A stretch of DNA of 64,000 bases from Paenibacillus nasutitermitis (GCF_014641075.1 NZ_BMHP01000003.1:1178001-1242000), one strand, 5' to 3'. Positions 35,481 to 44,344 are shown, numbered from the stretch's first letter. The notes: generated by a model from the sequence alone, not told the origin. Translations and numbers: made by a program.

Positions 35481-35514
35481 AAAAAAAAGAAAGCAGCCGA
35501 ATCCGGCCGCTTTT
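35481..35514 (-). terminator. Intrinsic terminator of the universal stress protein gene
   Basis: AAAGC-A-GCCG pairs with CGGC-C-GCTTT across AATC; on the minus strand it is followed by eight Ts after a short interruption. Confidence 0.75.
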
Positions 35515-35650
35515 GGGTATTTCCTCGCTTGTATGCTCGTTTTCCCTGATTACTTTTGCCCGCTTGTATGATTGCTTCCCCTGATTGCTGGCCAGCTTCC
35601 TACTTGCTTTACCGTCTGTATTTGCCCAGTTCGAGCTCTTGCCTGCCTGT

Positions 35651-36082
35651 TTACTTCACCACAAGCACGGGCTGTTTGGCATGCTGCACAACATTGTGGC
35701 TGACGCTGCCCAGTACAAATTCGCCGACGCTACTAAGACCGCGGCTGCCGATGACAATCAGATCCGTGTCGGTCTCATTGGCGTAATCCATAATGGTTTT
35801 GGCTATCGATCCTTGTCTTACCTCGACATGGGTGTTGGTGAAATCAGCTATTTTCTCTTTCACCTTCGCAATCACTTCTTCCGCGTATTCAAAATAATCG
35901 CTCTGCACCGATGCCGGTGGAATATAAAACGCCGAACCCACGAAATAAGTCGGGACATTAAACACATGAATAACTTCCAGTTTGGAGTAATGGTTAAGCT
36001 TCGCCATCCGGATCGCGGAATCCAGCGCTTTCTCCGATATCGCGGAACCATCGTATGCAACCAATATTTTGTTATATAGCAT
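35651..36082 (-). CDS. Universal stress protein (UspA family)
   Basis: 143 residues. The fold pattern KILVAYDGSAISEKAL at the start and the ATP-binding motif GSRGLSSVGEFVLGSVS (G-2x-G-9x-G-S) near the end are intact, so it probably binds ATP. Induction under stress or low oxygen is usual for such proteins and fits its position near the cyd operon, although they have separate terminators. Confidence 0.93.
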   Translation of the reverse strand: MLYNKILVAYDGSAISEKALDSAIRMAKLNHYSKLEVIHVFNVPTYFVGSAFYIPPASVQSDYFEYAEEVIAKVKEKIADFTNTHVEVRQGSIAKTIMDYANETDTDLIVIGSRGLSSVGEFVLGSVSHNVVQHAKQPVLVVK

Positions 36083-36207
36083 GTTTGCTCACCTCTCCTT
36101 TATCGATAAGCCCATTATACCATCGAACGGCGGGGGCGGATGTGAGGAATGTCACTCATCCGATATGGTACAATAGGTGGATAGCCTGGGGATAGGAGAA
36201 TTATCGC

Positions 36208-36825
36208 ATGATGCAGCATAATGACCTGGCGCGAAACCGCCAGCCGGCGAATCGGCGCAATACGGCTGTAAGAGCCGGAAGAAAACCTAAACGAAGCCGC
36301 AAAATGATGTGGCTTCTGATTGTGGCGATAGCCGTCATCGTGTGGAAGGGACCCGAAGTTCTGGAGCGGGCGATGCCGCCATCCGCTCCGGATGTAACCG
36401 AGATGCATCCCGTTGTCGCGGCCAAGCAGGCGGACCTGGTCGCGGCGGCAGCCAAGAAAGGAATTGTCATTCTCATAACCGACGGCCTGCGTACCCATTC
36501 TGAGCAGGATGCGCTCTACCGTCAGGGCCGTGGCGATAGCGGACAGGTCGTTACCACTGTAAAGGGCGGGGGATCTTATCACAATTACGGCCTCGCCATT
36601 GATTTTGCCCTGCGCACCAGCGATAACGATGTCATCTGGGATCTGGAATACGACGGAAACGGAAACGGAAAATCCGACTGGATGGAGGTTGTGGCAATCG
36701 CCAAGAAGCTGGGCTTCACTTGGGGCGGGGATTGGGAGGATTTCCCGGATTATCCTCATCTGCAAATGGATTTCGGCTATTCCATCCATCAATTAAAAAG
36801 GGGCGAAAGGCCGCCCCTGAAATAA
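36208..36825 (+). CDS. M15-family D-Ala-D-Ala / endolysin-type peptidase, membrane anchored
   Basis: 205 residues. A basic N-terminus and one transmembrane helix (about 33-50) place the catalytic domain outside the cell. The M15 zinc motif is visible: SYHNYGLAIDF (HxxxxxxD) and PHLQM (second His), with the substrate Arg and Gln in GLRTHSEQDALY. This pattern matches CwlK/VanY-type peptidases that cleave stem peptides of peptidoglycan. GGAG precedes the ATG by 9 nt. It is divergent from the stress protein. Confidence 0.92.
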   Translation: MMQHNDLARNRQPANRRNTAVRAGRKPKRSRKMMWLLIVAIAVIVWKGPEVLERAMPPSAPDVTEMHPVVAAKQADLVAAAAKKGIVILITDGLRTHSEQDALYRQGRGDSGQVVTTVKGGGSYHNYGLAIDFALRTSDNDVIWDLEYDGNGNGKSDWMEVVAIAKKLGFTWGGDWEDFPDYPHLQMDFGYSIHQLKRGERPPLK

Positions 36826-36875
36826 ATTTGTGCTTGACCCTGGCAGGTCATGTTACCCGCTGGGCATGTTATACG

Positions 36876-37652
36876 TCATACCGTTTCCTCTGCATCAAGC
36901 TGTTGTCTGATTTCATGCTCCATATATACCGCAAACGCCATTAATTGCGGATGATCGGCTCCGATCTTGTCCTTGTGTCCTTCATAAACCGACATGCATT
37001 GTTGAACCAACTGGCTGTATGCACCCGGCAGCAGCTTCACTGCCCAGTCTCCGCCCTCTTTTTTGGAGGATATAACGCCTTCTTTCAGAAAATACAGCAC
37101 TCTGCAGAGATTCAGCACCACATAGACGGGATTGTCCGCAATGTCCTCAGAAGCGCTCGCACTGTCATGCAGAATGGAGGACAGGTACAGCCGCCGGCCG
37201 ACCGGCTCATACATCGCCTGAAGCGGCTGGCCGTAAAGAACCTTCCCTCTGTGGTAGGCAACGGCATATTGCGACGCCAGGTCATAATCCCCGTAATCGC
37301 CGCAGCAGTAGTTCTCATCGGCCTGATATTTCTCCCGGTGGGCATTCGAATAATGAAGCTCAACGGGCGTAGGATAAACAAAGTCCTTCAGCTGCGTTTC
37401 CTGAACAACGCTCAGCTCAATGCCGCCTTTACAGGGCAATCCTTCCTGGAGGGACAGAATCCTCCGGATGATGGCTTTTTTGTTATCCATGCCCAGTTTC
37501 TCCCTGGCAACCACCAGCACATCGATATCGCTGCGCTTCGGATTAAAACAGCCCATGGCCAGCGATCCATGCAGGTAGACCCCGATCAGGTTGCCACACA
37601 GCTCTTCCTGGAACAACGCTGTGATCTGATCCAGATCATGCGACATGTCCAC
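36876..37652 (-). CDS. Aminoglycoside-nucleotidyltransferase-like protein (DUF4111-containing)
   Basis: About 258 residues. The nucleotidyltransferase motif HGSLAMGCFNPKRSDIDVLV (GS...DxD) starts near residue 27, and a DUF4111-like helical C-terminal domain (VYVVLNLCRVLYFLKEG, KEGGDWAVKLLP) follows, as in AadA/ANT(9). It may adenylylate aminoglycosides or another alcohol; resistance is not shown by sequence alone. GTG 37652 is favoured because GGGGAGG lies about 8 nt upstream; the ATG two codons later is the alternative. Confidence 0.85.
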   Translation of the reverse strand: MDMSHDLDQITALFQEELCGNLIGVYLHGSLAMGCFNPKRSDIDVLVVAREKLGMDNKKAIIRRILSLQEGLPCKGGIELSVVQETQLKDFVYPTPVELHYSNAHREKYQADENYCCGDYGDYDLASQYAVAYHRGKVLYGQPLQAMYEPVGRRLYLSSILHDSASASEDIADNPVYVVLNLCRVLYFLKEGVISSKKEGGDWAVKLLPGAYSQLVQQCMSVYEGHKDKIGADHPQLMAFAVYMEHEIRQQLDAEETV

Positions 37653-37703
37653 ATTCCATCCCTCCCCGGCCAAAAATTTGAAGCATCGCGCCCGGATGCC
37701 CGA

Positions 37704-38111
37704 TCATACGTCAGGCTGATGCTCAGCGTTTAACTCTATGATATTCCTGTCCGGATCCAGCAGGAAAATCTGGGCAAAGCCCGTGATGCTGTCCGGATTG
37801 GCTTTATGCTCGATTTGATTGTGCTTCAGCCATTCCAGGGTCTCCTTGTAATCATTCACCCGAATGGCAAAATGGCCGTCGCGCGTATCGATGCCCCGCG
37901 TCCGCAGCGTTTCTCCTTCGTGGACAATGAGGTGGAGCTGTTGCCCGCTTCCGCCGACCGCATACCACGCCCCGGGAAAATCAAAGGCAGGCCGCTGTAT
38001 TTCCGTCAAGCCGATGATGTTCTCATAGAATCTTTTGGCCCGCTCAAGATCGGTTACAATCAAACTTACATGGTGTATCCCTTCAATCCGGAAGCTCCGC
38101 TTCTCCATCAT
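37704..38111 (-). CDS. VOC-family (glyoxalase/bleomycin-resistance-like) protein
   Basis: 135 residues with two beta-alpha-beta-beta-beta modules. Metal ligands are in place: His in GIHHVSLIV, His in QLHLIVHEG and Glu in IIELNAE, with the DGHFAIRV block. It may act on a lactoyl-glutathione-like or small substrate. It lies downstream of, and on the same strand as, an epimerase gene across 52 bp, so co-transcription is possible. Confidence 0.9.
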   Translation of the reverse strand: MMEKRSFRIEGIHHVSLIVTDLERAKRFYENIIGLTEIQRPAFDFPGAWYAVGGSGQQLHLIVHEGETLRTRGIDTRDGHFAIRVNDYKETLEWLKHNQIEHKANPDSITGFAQIFLLDPDRNIIELNAEHQPDV

Positions 38112-38163
38112 TCATCCCCCCAATCGCTTATCTATTTCTATCTTATCATACCCGAAGAATCGG

Positions 38164-39015
38164 CTACAGGCTTCGTGCGAACCCCGAACGCCATGTCGGA
38201 TAAATCGGCTCCCAGCCATATTCTATTCGGGCCTTGGCATTCTTCGCGCCACACTCTCCTCGTTCCCTGCCCGGTTTATAGTCGGGCTTTGGCGCGCCCA
38301 TTGCACTGGCATAGACGGGAAGCCATTCCGCCATAGCGGCAGGCTCGTCGTCCACGATATTAACCGGGCCAGAAGGCCAACCCAGCGCAAGTAAAGCCGC
38401 GTTGGCCGCATCTTCCACATGAATGAAGGAGCTGACCCCATCAGTTGCAGGCACTTCCTTGCCCAGCACCTGCCTTGCTATATGCCCATTGCGCTCATAC
38501 CAAGTTCCCGGTCCATAGAACTTGCCGTACCGCAGAATCACGTACTCCGGCATTTTCGCAACGGCTCGTTCCAATGCTGCGACTCCGCCCACCATACTAT
38601 TCCGCGGTTCGGGCGCGTTCACATCCAGAGGTGCATCCTCCGAGGCAGGCCCCTCGCCCGGTTCGTATGCCCACGAAATGCTTTGCGCGACGATGCGCTT
38701 AACCCCTGCCGCCAGAGCGGCATCGACCAGATTCCGGGTTCCTTCCTTTCGGATTCTGGAATTCTCGGCAAAATCCATGGCGCTCAAAGAAGTGAGCTGA
38801 TGGATAACTACATCTGGCCGTGCTTCGGACACAGCCGCAATAATGGCCTCCCGGTCGTATATATCGGCAACGAGTACACGGACGCCCACACTTGTCATAA
38901 CATGGGCGTTTTGCTCGCTGCGGGTTATAGCTACGACCTCATGACCGGCCTGCAGCAGCTTTGGAAGCAGCAGCCTGCCGACTGCCCCGGATCCTCCTGC
39001 TACGAAAATTCTCAT
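38164..39015 (-). CDS. NAD(P)-dependent epimerase/dehydratase (atypical short-chain type)
   Basis: 283 residues with an N-terminal Rossmann fold (FVAGGSGAVGRLLLPKLLQ) and a VADIYDREAI acidic strand. The typical catalytic YxxxK is not clear; ILRYGKFYGPG takes the place of the usual substrate strand, as in extended epimerases. Substrate unknown. About 65 bp of AT-rich sequence with a possible promoter lies upstream. Confidence 0.85.
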   Translation of the reverse strand: MRIFVAGGSGAVGRLLLPKLLQAGHEVVAITRSEQNAHVMTSVGVRVLVADIYDREAIIAAVSEARPDVVIHQLTSLSAMDFAENSRIRKEGTRNLVDAALAAGVKRIVAQSISWAYEPGEGPASEDAPLDVNAPEPRNSMVGGVAALERAVAKMPEYVILRYGKFYGPGTWYERNGHIARQVLGKEVPATDGVSSFIHVEDAANAALLALGWPSGPVNIVDDEPAAMAEWLPVYASAMGAPKPDYKPGRERGECGAKNAKARIEYGWEPIYPTWRSGFARSL

Positions 39016-39237
39016 CCATTTACCTCCCTGTTTGTTTTACAGTTTTGGAGGGACGTAAGCCTTCCTCTTTAGAATAGAAGACAATTAACAAGATGCTTTT
39101 GTGACATATTCAACAAAACAGCAACCATTCCCTTTATGGACGACAAGATGAAGGTCGCCTGCCAACCGGCCATAATCCTCACTGGCATCGTAGAAGGATG
39201 AAGAGGAATCTGACCCCAACGTTCCAGGACACCACGT

Positions 39238-40184
39238 TTATACGACCAGATGGCCCCTTTTCGCCGCCAGACCGATTACCGCCTCGACGCCGGAGTTGAA
39301 TTCCAGAAAGTCGCTTTCCACGCCGTCGCTGAAAATAACGCCGTTCTCCGGCATCTGTGATGTGATGCGCAGCGGGCGGTCAGTCCCGATCTGTCCGAAC
39401 ACAAGCCCGGCGGAGGTCGTTCTGCTGGGGAATGGCTCTCTGACTGTGAAATGCAAATATGGCGCGTCCCAGGCCATAGCCCGTTCCGCTCCGGGTCTAT
39501 TGCAACCTGCTGTTTCGTGGCGCCGCTGACAATGCCGGAGGCGCCCGCGAGAATGCTCTTGAACCAGCCGGTCGCGCCCATGCCGGTGGAGACAATAACG
39601 CCGCTCGAGGATTGCTGCTCCGTCCGGTGGTCCAGCGTTAGCTGATAACGGGCAGAGACATGCGTTTTGCGGCCTATGAACAAATCGTTCACCCCGTAAA
39701 GGGTTTGACCATCGTTAAGCTCGGCCTTCGCCAATGTCACTTCCTTAATGCTGCGCCGCCGATGCAGCACCTCCGGCAGAATCAGACGCAGGTCCTTTAC
39801 GGTAAAAGGCAGCAGGATTCCGTCCCACCGCAAAGGGTCCGGGTTCACGCCGATAACCGGCTGCTCCGTGACATATTTCAACGTATTGGCCACCAGGCCG
39901 TCCTGCCCCAGCACCACAATGATATCGTCCGCCCCGAAAATAAAGTTCGGCAGATATTCCCGCTCGATCACCTGGACCCGGCCAAATGCCGCCAGTTCGG
40001 CAAGCGTCTCGCCGGCGGCCTTATGGTAATGCCCATCCTCCGCCAGGTAATCGCTGAAATCAGCCCCCAGCCTTTCGATGGTAAACTTCGCCTGCTGAAC
40101 GGTATTGTAGCGGACGACCAGCTCTTCCAGCCGGGTTTTGCGTTTCACCAAAATGATTTTATGTTCTGTCGCGCGGTCGTTCAT
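39238..40184 (-). pseudogene. Frameshifted NAD-kinase-like gene
   Basis: The first 233 codons encode an ATP-NAD-kinase-like fold: FGADDIIVVLGQDGLVANTL in the place of the GGDGT loop (here GQDG), GVNDLFIG (ND motif) and VIVSTGMGATGWFKS (STpTGSTAY-like). At a run of three Cs (39480-39482, Gs on the coding strand) the frame is lost; the natural continuation (MAWDAPYLHFTVREP .. FLEFNSGVEAVIGLAAKRGHL) resumes in another frame to a TAA at 39238. One additional G would restore one protein of about 315 residues. It may be a real null mutation or a sequencing error. It overlaps the SPFH stop by 4 bp (ATGA). Confidence 0.8.
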
Positions 40185-41233
40185 CGCGTATTCGCCCCCC
40201 TGGCAGCCACTCCGCCTCCAGTAGAACCCGATATCAGGCCCTGCAGCAGATCCGGCGTAATATTGAGCTGTCCAATCTTATCGGCATTCTCCGCCAATTC
40301 CTGAAAAGCAATCGCAATCAGCTTATCCGGCTGCATGCCCATATTGGTGAGCGACTGCAGCACATTAGGCTCAATACCCTGCAGCGATTTCATCACCGTG
40401 GCTAACTCATATGCCTTGGCATCCGCTTCGGCCCGCTTATTGGCAGCGGCCAGCTCAACCCATTCCCGCTTGCTTTCCTCCAGCGCGGTATCGAACTGGA
40501 GCTGTTCTTTTTTCATTTCATTTTGCTTCTGCTTCACGGTACGTTCGGCGCCCAGCTGCGTCTCGCGGATTTGCTTTTTCTTCGTCTCCACGGCGATTTC
40601 CGTACTTAGCTCGTTTTCCTTGACCCGTCTCTCCTGCTCAATCGAAGCATTACGACGTTCATAAAGCGCGTCATCCGCATTACGGAGAATGTCTTCCCGC
40701 GCCTGCGCCTCCAAAGCCCGCATGGTCTCCTTGTTGGGGAGAATGGCCAATACCGACAGTCCCATCAACTCGATGCCAAGCTTTCCGATCTCCGCATTCC
40801 CGTCGATTTCCCCCGTAATGCTCTGAGCCAGCCGTTCGCTCGATTGAATCGCTTCGCGCAGCTGCATCCGTTCCAGATGTTTCTTCGTCAGCACCTTCGC
40901 GATATTTATGACACGCTGGGCCAGCTTGGCGGGATCATCGGAGATATAGCTTCTTTTCCTGAGATTATAGGTGTAATTAAGAATCCCCATCGTTTGGTGG
41001 TAATCCGCAATACGGTATGTCAGCTGGCCTTGAACCGTTACCGTCTGGTAATCGCTGGTCATCTCTTCAAACATAAACGGCACGTCAATCGACGAGACCG
41101 GAAGCACAACAACCGATGTGGTGGGGGCATAATAATAGAAGGAAAGGCCAATCCCCTCCCGGACTACCTTGCCATCCCGGATCTTCATGACATATTCACT
41201 GGGTTGAAATTTCACAAAACGAAATCCGAACAT
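40181..41233 (-). CDS. SPFH/Band-7 domain protein
   Basis: 350 residues. An SPFH (stomatin/prohibitin/flotillin) domain fills about 1-165 (VPFMFEEMTSDYQTVTVQGQ, NIAKVLTKKHLERMQLREA), then a long coiled coil (about 175-285, rich in E, K, R) and a short Gly-rich tail (STGGGVAARG). There is no clear N-terminal transmembrane helix, so it probably sits on the membrane surface as an oligomer or works in the cytoplasm. It is coupled to the NAD-kinase-like gene behind it. CGAGG lies 7-9 nt before the ATG. A block of palindromes is upstream. Confidence 0.9.
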   Translation of the reverse strand: MFGFRFVKFQPSEYVMKIRDGKVVREGIGLSFYYYAPTTSVVVLPVSSIDVPFMFEEMTSDYQTVTVQGQLTYRIADYHQTMGILNYTYNLRKRSYISDDPAKLAQRVINIAKVLTKKHLERMQLREAIQSSERLAQSITGEIDGNAEIGKLGIELMGLSVLAILPNKETMRALEAQAREDILRNADDALYERRNASIEQERRVKENELSTEIAVETKKKQIRETQLGAERTVKQKQNEMKKEQLQFDTALEESKREWVELAAANKRAEADAKAYELATVMKSLQGIEPNVLQSLTNMGMQPDKLIAIAFQELAENADKIGQLNITPDLLQGLISGSTGGGVAARGANTR

Positions 41234-41336
41234 AACGAAAACCTCGCTTTCTTCTTGCTGGAGTTTCTGGCAGACCGCCAGAGCGGCAAAGCCAGGACAA
41301 GAACTTCCAATTACGGCTTCATTTTTTTCATGAGTT

Positions 41337-41391
41337 TATATTATCATTTCGACAATATCAAAATAATAACACATCATTTTGATATTATCAA
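41337..41391. promoter_or_regulatory. Clustered palindromes upstream of the SPFH operon
   Basis: On the plus strand ATATCAAAAT (41355-41364) and ATTTTGATAT (41376-41385) form a perfect 10-bp inverted repeat with an 11-nt spacer. A second palindrome TTGATA-T-TATCAA (41379-41391) overlaps it, and further TATCA/TGATA half-sites occur at 41341-41360. The AT-rich stretch probably also holds the promoter. Binding of a repressor in multiple copies is inferred. Confidence 0.5.
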
Positions 41392-41416
41392 GATGACAAT
41401 TTTAAAACGATTATAA

Positions 41417-41564
41417 GTATGCCATCAATGATTCAACAACCCTGATCGGGAAGAAATTTTCTGTCGAAAATGTTGAAGTAGAACTACAGGAGATTGACAA
41501 GAAAAACAAGGAAAAAGGATTGAAACAGTTGCATTTACCTGATGGAGAAGTAAACGACATATGA
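41417..41564 (+). pseudogene. Gene fragment lacking a start codon
   Basis: About 49 codons of a hydrophilic protein (YAINDSTTLIGKKF, then ENVEVELQEIDKKNKEKGLK) end at TGA 41564. No usable start codon is in frame after the preceding stop, so it looks like the C-terminal piece of a lost gene. It is directly followed by a strong terminator. I do not recognise the family. Confidence 0.4.
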
Positions 41565-41610
41565 AATAAGATACCCTAGTCCAAAATGGACAAGGGTATC
41601 TTATTTCCCT
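41564..41610 (+). terminator. Intrinsic terminator after the gene fragment
   Basis: A perfect 14-bp stem AAATAAGATACCCT/AGGGTATCTTATTT with an inner GTCC/GGAC stem and a trailing CCCTTTT. It probably served the lost gene. Confidence 0.8.
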
Positions 41611-41712
41611 TTTATGTAGACAAGCGATGATTAAGAAGAACCACGGGTAGAATAGTGTAGTTGCCCTGCAACCCTTTAGAATGAGTAATCGTCTAGAAAT
41701 CGAGGTGATTTG

Positions 41713-42354
41713 ATGAGGAGAATTTCTTATATCCTTCTTTTTGTTACCTTGATAACTGGTTGTTCACAATTAAAACCGAATCCTGCACCAGGGCCTGAAA
41801 TGGAAACAGAAACAGAGCTCGCCGACTACGTCAATGTCGGGGGGAAACATTACATTCACGCTTGGGAATTAGCAGTGGCTAACAATTCGCAAATTTCAGA
41901 AATTGGTAAAGTGGAAAGTGGATCAGTAATACCAGAAGGCACTCCTGTTTATAAAATTGCCGGCTACCCTGAACAATATGTGATTGCAGTTAAATCCGAT
42001 AAAAATTCAGGCGTACTAACGAATTTTTCTGGTTTTCTCGTCTATGTATTGAACGGTGAAGATGGAAGAGCCCACTATCCAAAAATAGACGATCAACAAA
42101 TAAAACAGATCAAAATTTATAATGGTAGTACGTTACTGCAGGAATTAAAAGGAGAAGATGTACATTCATTTCTTGTTCTATTTAACCAAGAAGGATCTAA
42201 GTTTCCATCAGAAAATGGACCCGAATACACAGTTCTGTTCATTGGGGATGACTCGTTAGGCCATAATTATGGGATATATGAAAAGGATGGGCACTTAGGT
42301 ATAGCTCATTCAGAGAGCAAATTGCCAGACGAGATTATGCATTTTTTTAAGTAA
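41713..42354 (+). CDS. Predicted lipoprotein of unknown function
   Basis: 213 residues. The signal MRRISYILLFVTLITGC with lipobox LITGC marks a surface lipoprotein. The mature part is acidic and has no family that I recognise; it includes several beta-rich blocks (YVNVGGKHYIHAWELAVANN; GTPVYKIAGYPEQYVIAV). ATG 41713 with GAGGTG 5 nt upstream is preferred over the TTG at 41710. Its low GC compared with flanking genes, and its position beside IS debris and a gene fragment, suggest horizontal transfer. Confidence 0.75.
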   Translation: MRRISYILLFVTLITGCSQLKPNPAPGPEMETETELADYVNVGGKHYIHAWELAVANNSQISEIGKVESGSVIPEGTPVYKIAGYPEQYVIAVKSDKNSGVLTNFSGFLVYVLNGEDGRAHYPKIDDQQIKQIKIYNGSTLLQELKGEDVHSFLVLFNQEGSKFPSENGPEYTVLFIGDDSLGHNYGIYEKDGHLGIAHSESKLPDEIMHFFK

Positions 42355-42359
42355 AACAA

Positions 42360-42690
42360 ACAGGAACCTTCAAAGAAGAAGGCGTAGCAAGCATCTCGGC
42401 GAGGTTAGATCGCATTCAAATGTTTCATACCGATCCTGGTAGAATTAGATAATAATCCCGTTTTTTGAAGCGTTGACAATTTTTAACGTTACACGTTCGC
42501 TTAGCCGAAAAGGCTCTCCCTACGATAATGCCGTTGCAGAGGCAACCTTTAAAAACTTCAAGACGGAGTTCGCTAACCAAGCGTATTTCTTTTTAAGGAA
42601 GAGCAGCTTAACGTCGAACTCCCTGCGTTTTATTGGCAGTACCCCTATAAGGACGTCCGCTGTTGAACACAAAAAAAGACGCCCCGGAAA
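42360..42690 (+). mobile_element. Remnant of an IS3-family transposase (OrfB C-terminal part)
   Basis: Degenerate fragments of the DDE domain appear in different frames: FHTDPG near 42424 (the second catalytic Asp), SLSRKGSPYDNAVAEATFKN (42501-42560, with the catalytic Glu region), KTEFANQAYF, and a last block that resembles the FVxWYNxxRxHSxxG end of IS3 transposases. Several frameshifts and stops make it inactive. No terminal inverted repeats can be recognised. Confidence 0.75.
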
Positions 42691-42702
42691 CAGGACGTCT
42701 TC
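42671..42702 (-). terminator. Terminator of the sialate O-acetylesterase gene
   Basis: AAGACG pairs with CGTCTT, flanked on the minus strand by seven Ts. It lies 50 bp after the stop codon. Confidence 0.65.
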
Positions 42703-42750
42703 TAATTCACTTGAAGGTACTCGCCAGGCCCGGAAACGGGAGGCTTAACA

Positions 42751-44145
42751 CTAAACGGACTGCGGTCCAAAAACTAGCAGCGGGATTCCACGCTCATCCC
42801 GTACATTCACAATCGGATTGAGGCCGCGCCCATGCCATAATTGGCAGGACTCCGGCGCAGGCTGGTCCAGCCGGAGGATCACACGCTCCCCCGACTCATC
42901 CAGGCGCGCTTCCAGCGGCAGACGCTCACCGCCGCTTGTCAGCTGGAAGGAAAAAACACGTTTGACCGGTACGAGCCGGCCGTTGATTCCGCTGAACGAT
43001 ACAGCCAGCTCCGTACGCTCCGCATTCCACTCGGCTGAAGCATAGCGGGGGCCAGGCTCGGCCAGGTTCAGGCCGTGCACCAGCCGAAGCGCAGCCCAGG
43101 CCATACGGTGCCCGATATCGCGGAGGGAATCCGTATCGGGATGGATGGAATCGGCCAAGGAGGCATCAATGGTCGGAACAACGGCAGCATGGCCCAGCGC
43201 CTCTTCAAGGCGGACCTGATCATCCTGAACTTTATTCCAGGGGCCTTCGAACGGCCAATTGGTCACAACGGACAACTGCGCATAGATGAAGGGCAGCTCC
43301 GGGTCGCCGAGATCGCGTCTTAAGCTGGCCGTCCAATGAATCATCCGGTCGTAATAGAGCTCCGAAGCCGTTTCATCGGCATCACTTTCGCCCTGATACC
43401 AGAGGAAGCCCTTCACTTTGCCGCCTGCTTCGCGGATAACCCGCAGCATGGCTCCATAAAGCGACCGTCCACCTTCGCCCGCGAGTTCCGCATCCCATTG
43501 ACTCATCGACGTGCCGCCATGCGCCACCATGAGGAGACCGACGGGAATGCCGGTGTGGCGCAGCAGCACTTTGCCGAAGGGCAATCCAAGTCCACTTCCC
43601 TGCACGCGATCTCTCCGGGCTGCCCGGATGTATTCGCCGCGCTTCTCTTCCGTCACGTCCATTCCTTCCGGGAGGAACTGCCAATGCGCCGGATCGGGCG
43701 ATTCCATCAACCAACAGAGCGGCTCCTCAGCCAAGCCCCAATGATCCCCCATATACATACAGCTGACTCCAGGCTGCGGCTCTTCCACTTCAATCAGTTT
43801 CCCGCAGCCTTCCATATTCGATTGGCCGCCCATTACCCACAAGTCGCCGACATAGACCGGGCCGATACCGCCTTCGGCCAGGACCTCCCCTGTATCCACA
43901 GAGACAATGCGGACAAGGAGTTCATGCTCGCCAACTGGCACGCCTTCAATTCTCCCTGTGAAGGACTCCCCGCCCCCACCGCTCAGACCCAGATTTCTCC
44001 AAGCTCCGGCCGATATCCGGCCCTCTGCCCTGCCGCTTGCTTGCTGCGGTACAATGACCGAGAACGCGATATCCGCCCGGTCCCGCTCGTCACGCTGATA
44101 TACCCGGTGGGCAGCCGGGCCCGATAACTCCAACTGATACGCCAT
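42751..44145 (-). CDS. Sialate O-acetylesterase-like SGNH hydrolase
   Basis: 464 residues. Block I GGQSNMEG holds the nucleophilic Ser (near residue 108), block III WYQGESD follows, and DSIHPD (near 333) supplies the Asp-His pair, as in family DUF303/CE6-like esterases. An N-terminal beta domain and a C-terminal beta domain flank the catalytic core. No signal peptide is seen, so it removes acetyl groups from imported or intracellular glycans. The AraC regulator 199 bp upstream on the other strand probably controls it. Confidence 0.88.
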   Translation of the reverse strand: MAYQLELSGPAAHRVYQRDERDRADIAFSVIVPQQASGRAEGRISAGAWRNLGLSGGGGESFTGRIEGVPVGEHELLVRIVSVDTGEVLAEGGIGPVYVGDLWVMGGQSNMEGCGKLIEVEEPQPGVSCMYMGDHWGLAEEPLCWLMESPDPAHWQFLPEGMDVTEEKRGEYIRAARRDRVQGSGLGLPFGKVLLRHTGIPVGLLMVAHGGTSMSQWDAELAGEGGRSLYGAMLRVIREAGGKVKGFLWYQGESDADETASELYYDRMIHWTASLRRDLGDPELPFIYAQLSVVTNWPFEGPWNKVQDDQVRLEEALGHAAVVPTIDASLADSIHPDTDSLRDIGHRMAWAALRLVHGLNLAEPGPRYASAEWNAERTELAVSFSGINGRLVPVKRVFSFQLTSGGERLPLEARLDESGERVILRLDQPAPESCQLWHGRGLNPIVNVRDERGIPLLVFGPQSV

Positions 44146-44344
44146 CCTTATCTCCTCTTCCCGTCTTTAATGTTCGATTATTGGCAATAACTCTTAGGGT
44201 GTTAATTACTCAGGCTGTTAAAGACATATATTCCCCATCGTCGCGGGTAATCCTTCCAATGTAAACAAGAAGCATGAATCAGCTGTACATGATGGATTAT
44301 TTTCGGTAGAATGCAAAGACAAGCTCATTCAAGGAGGCGGAAGG

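Noticed and set aside
36876..37652. Calling the nucleotidyltransferase a resistance gene of a mobile element
   Set aside because: No transposon ends or integron attC sites were seen and composition matches neighbours, so only an aminoglycoside-nucleotidyltransferase-like call is supported.
39085..39234. Open frame downstream of the NAD-kinase-like stop that reads like protein (DASEDYGRLAGDLHLVVHKG)
   Set aside because: No start codon with ribosome binding site and no recognisable family. It may be decayed coding sequence, but the evidence is too thin to call a gene.
41337..41391. Possible attachment or replication-origin repeat
   Set aside because: No DnaA boxes, recombinase gene or flanking direct repeats are seen; position in front of a gene fits an operator better.
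42473..42748. A 91-residue protein on the plus strand
   Set aside because: Its N-terminal half is IS3 transposase debris and its end runs through a terminator hairpin, so it is not a real gene.
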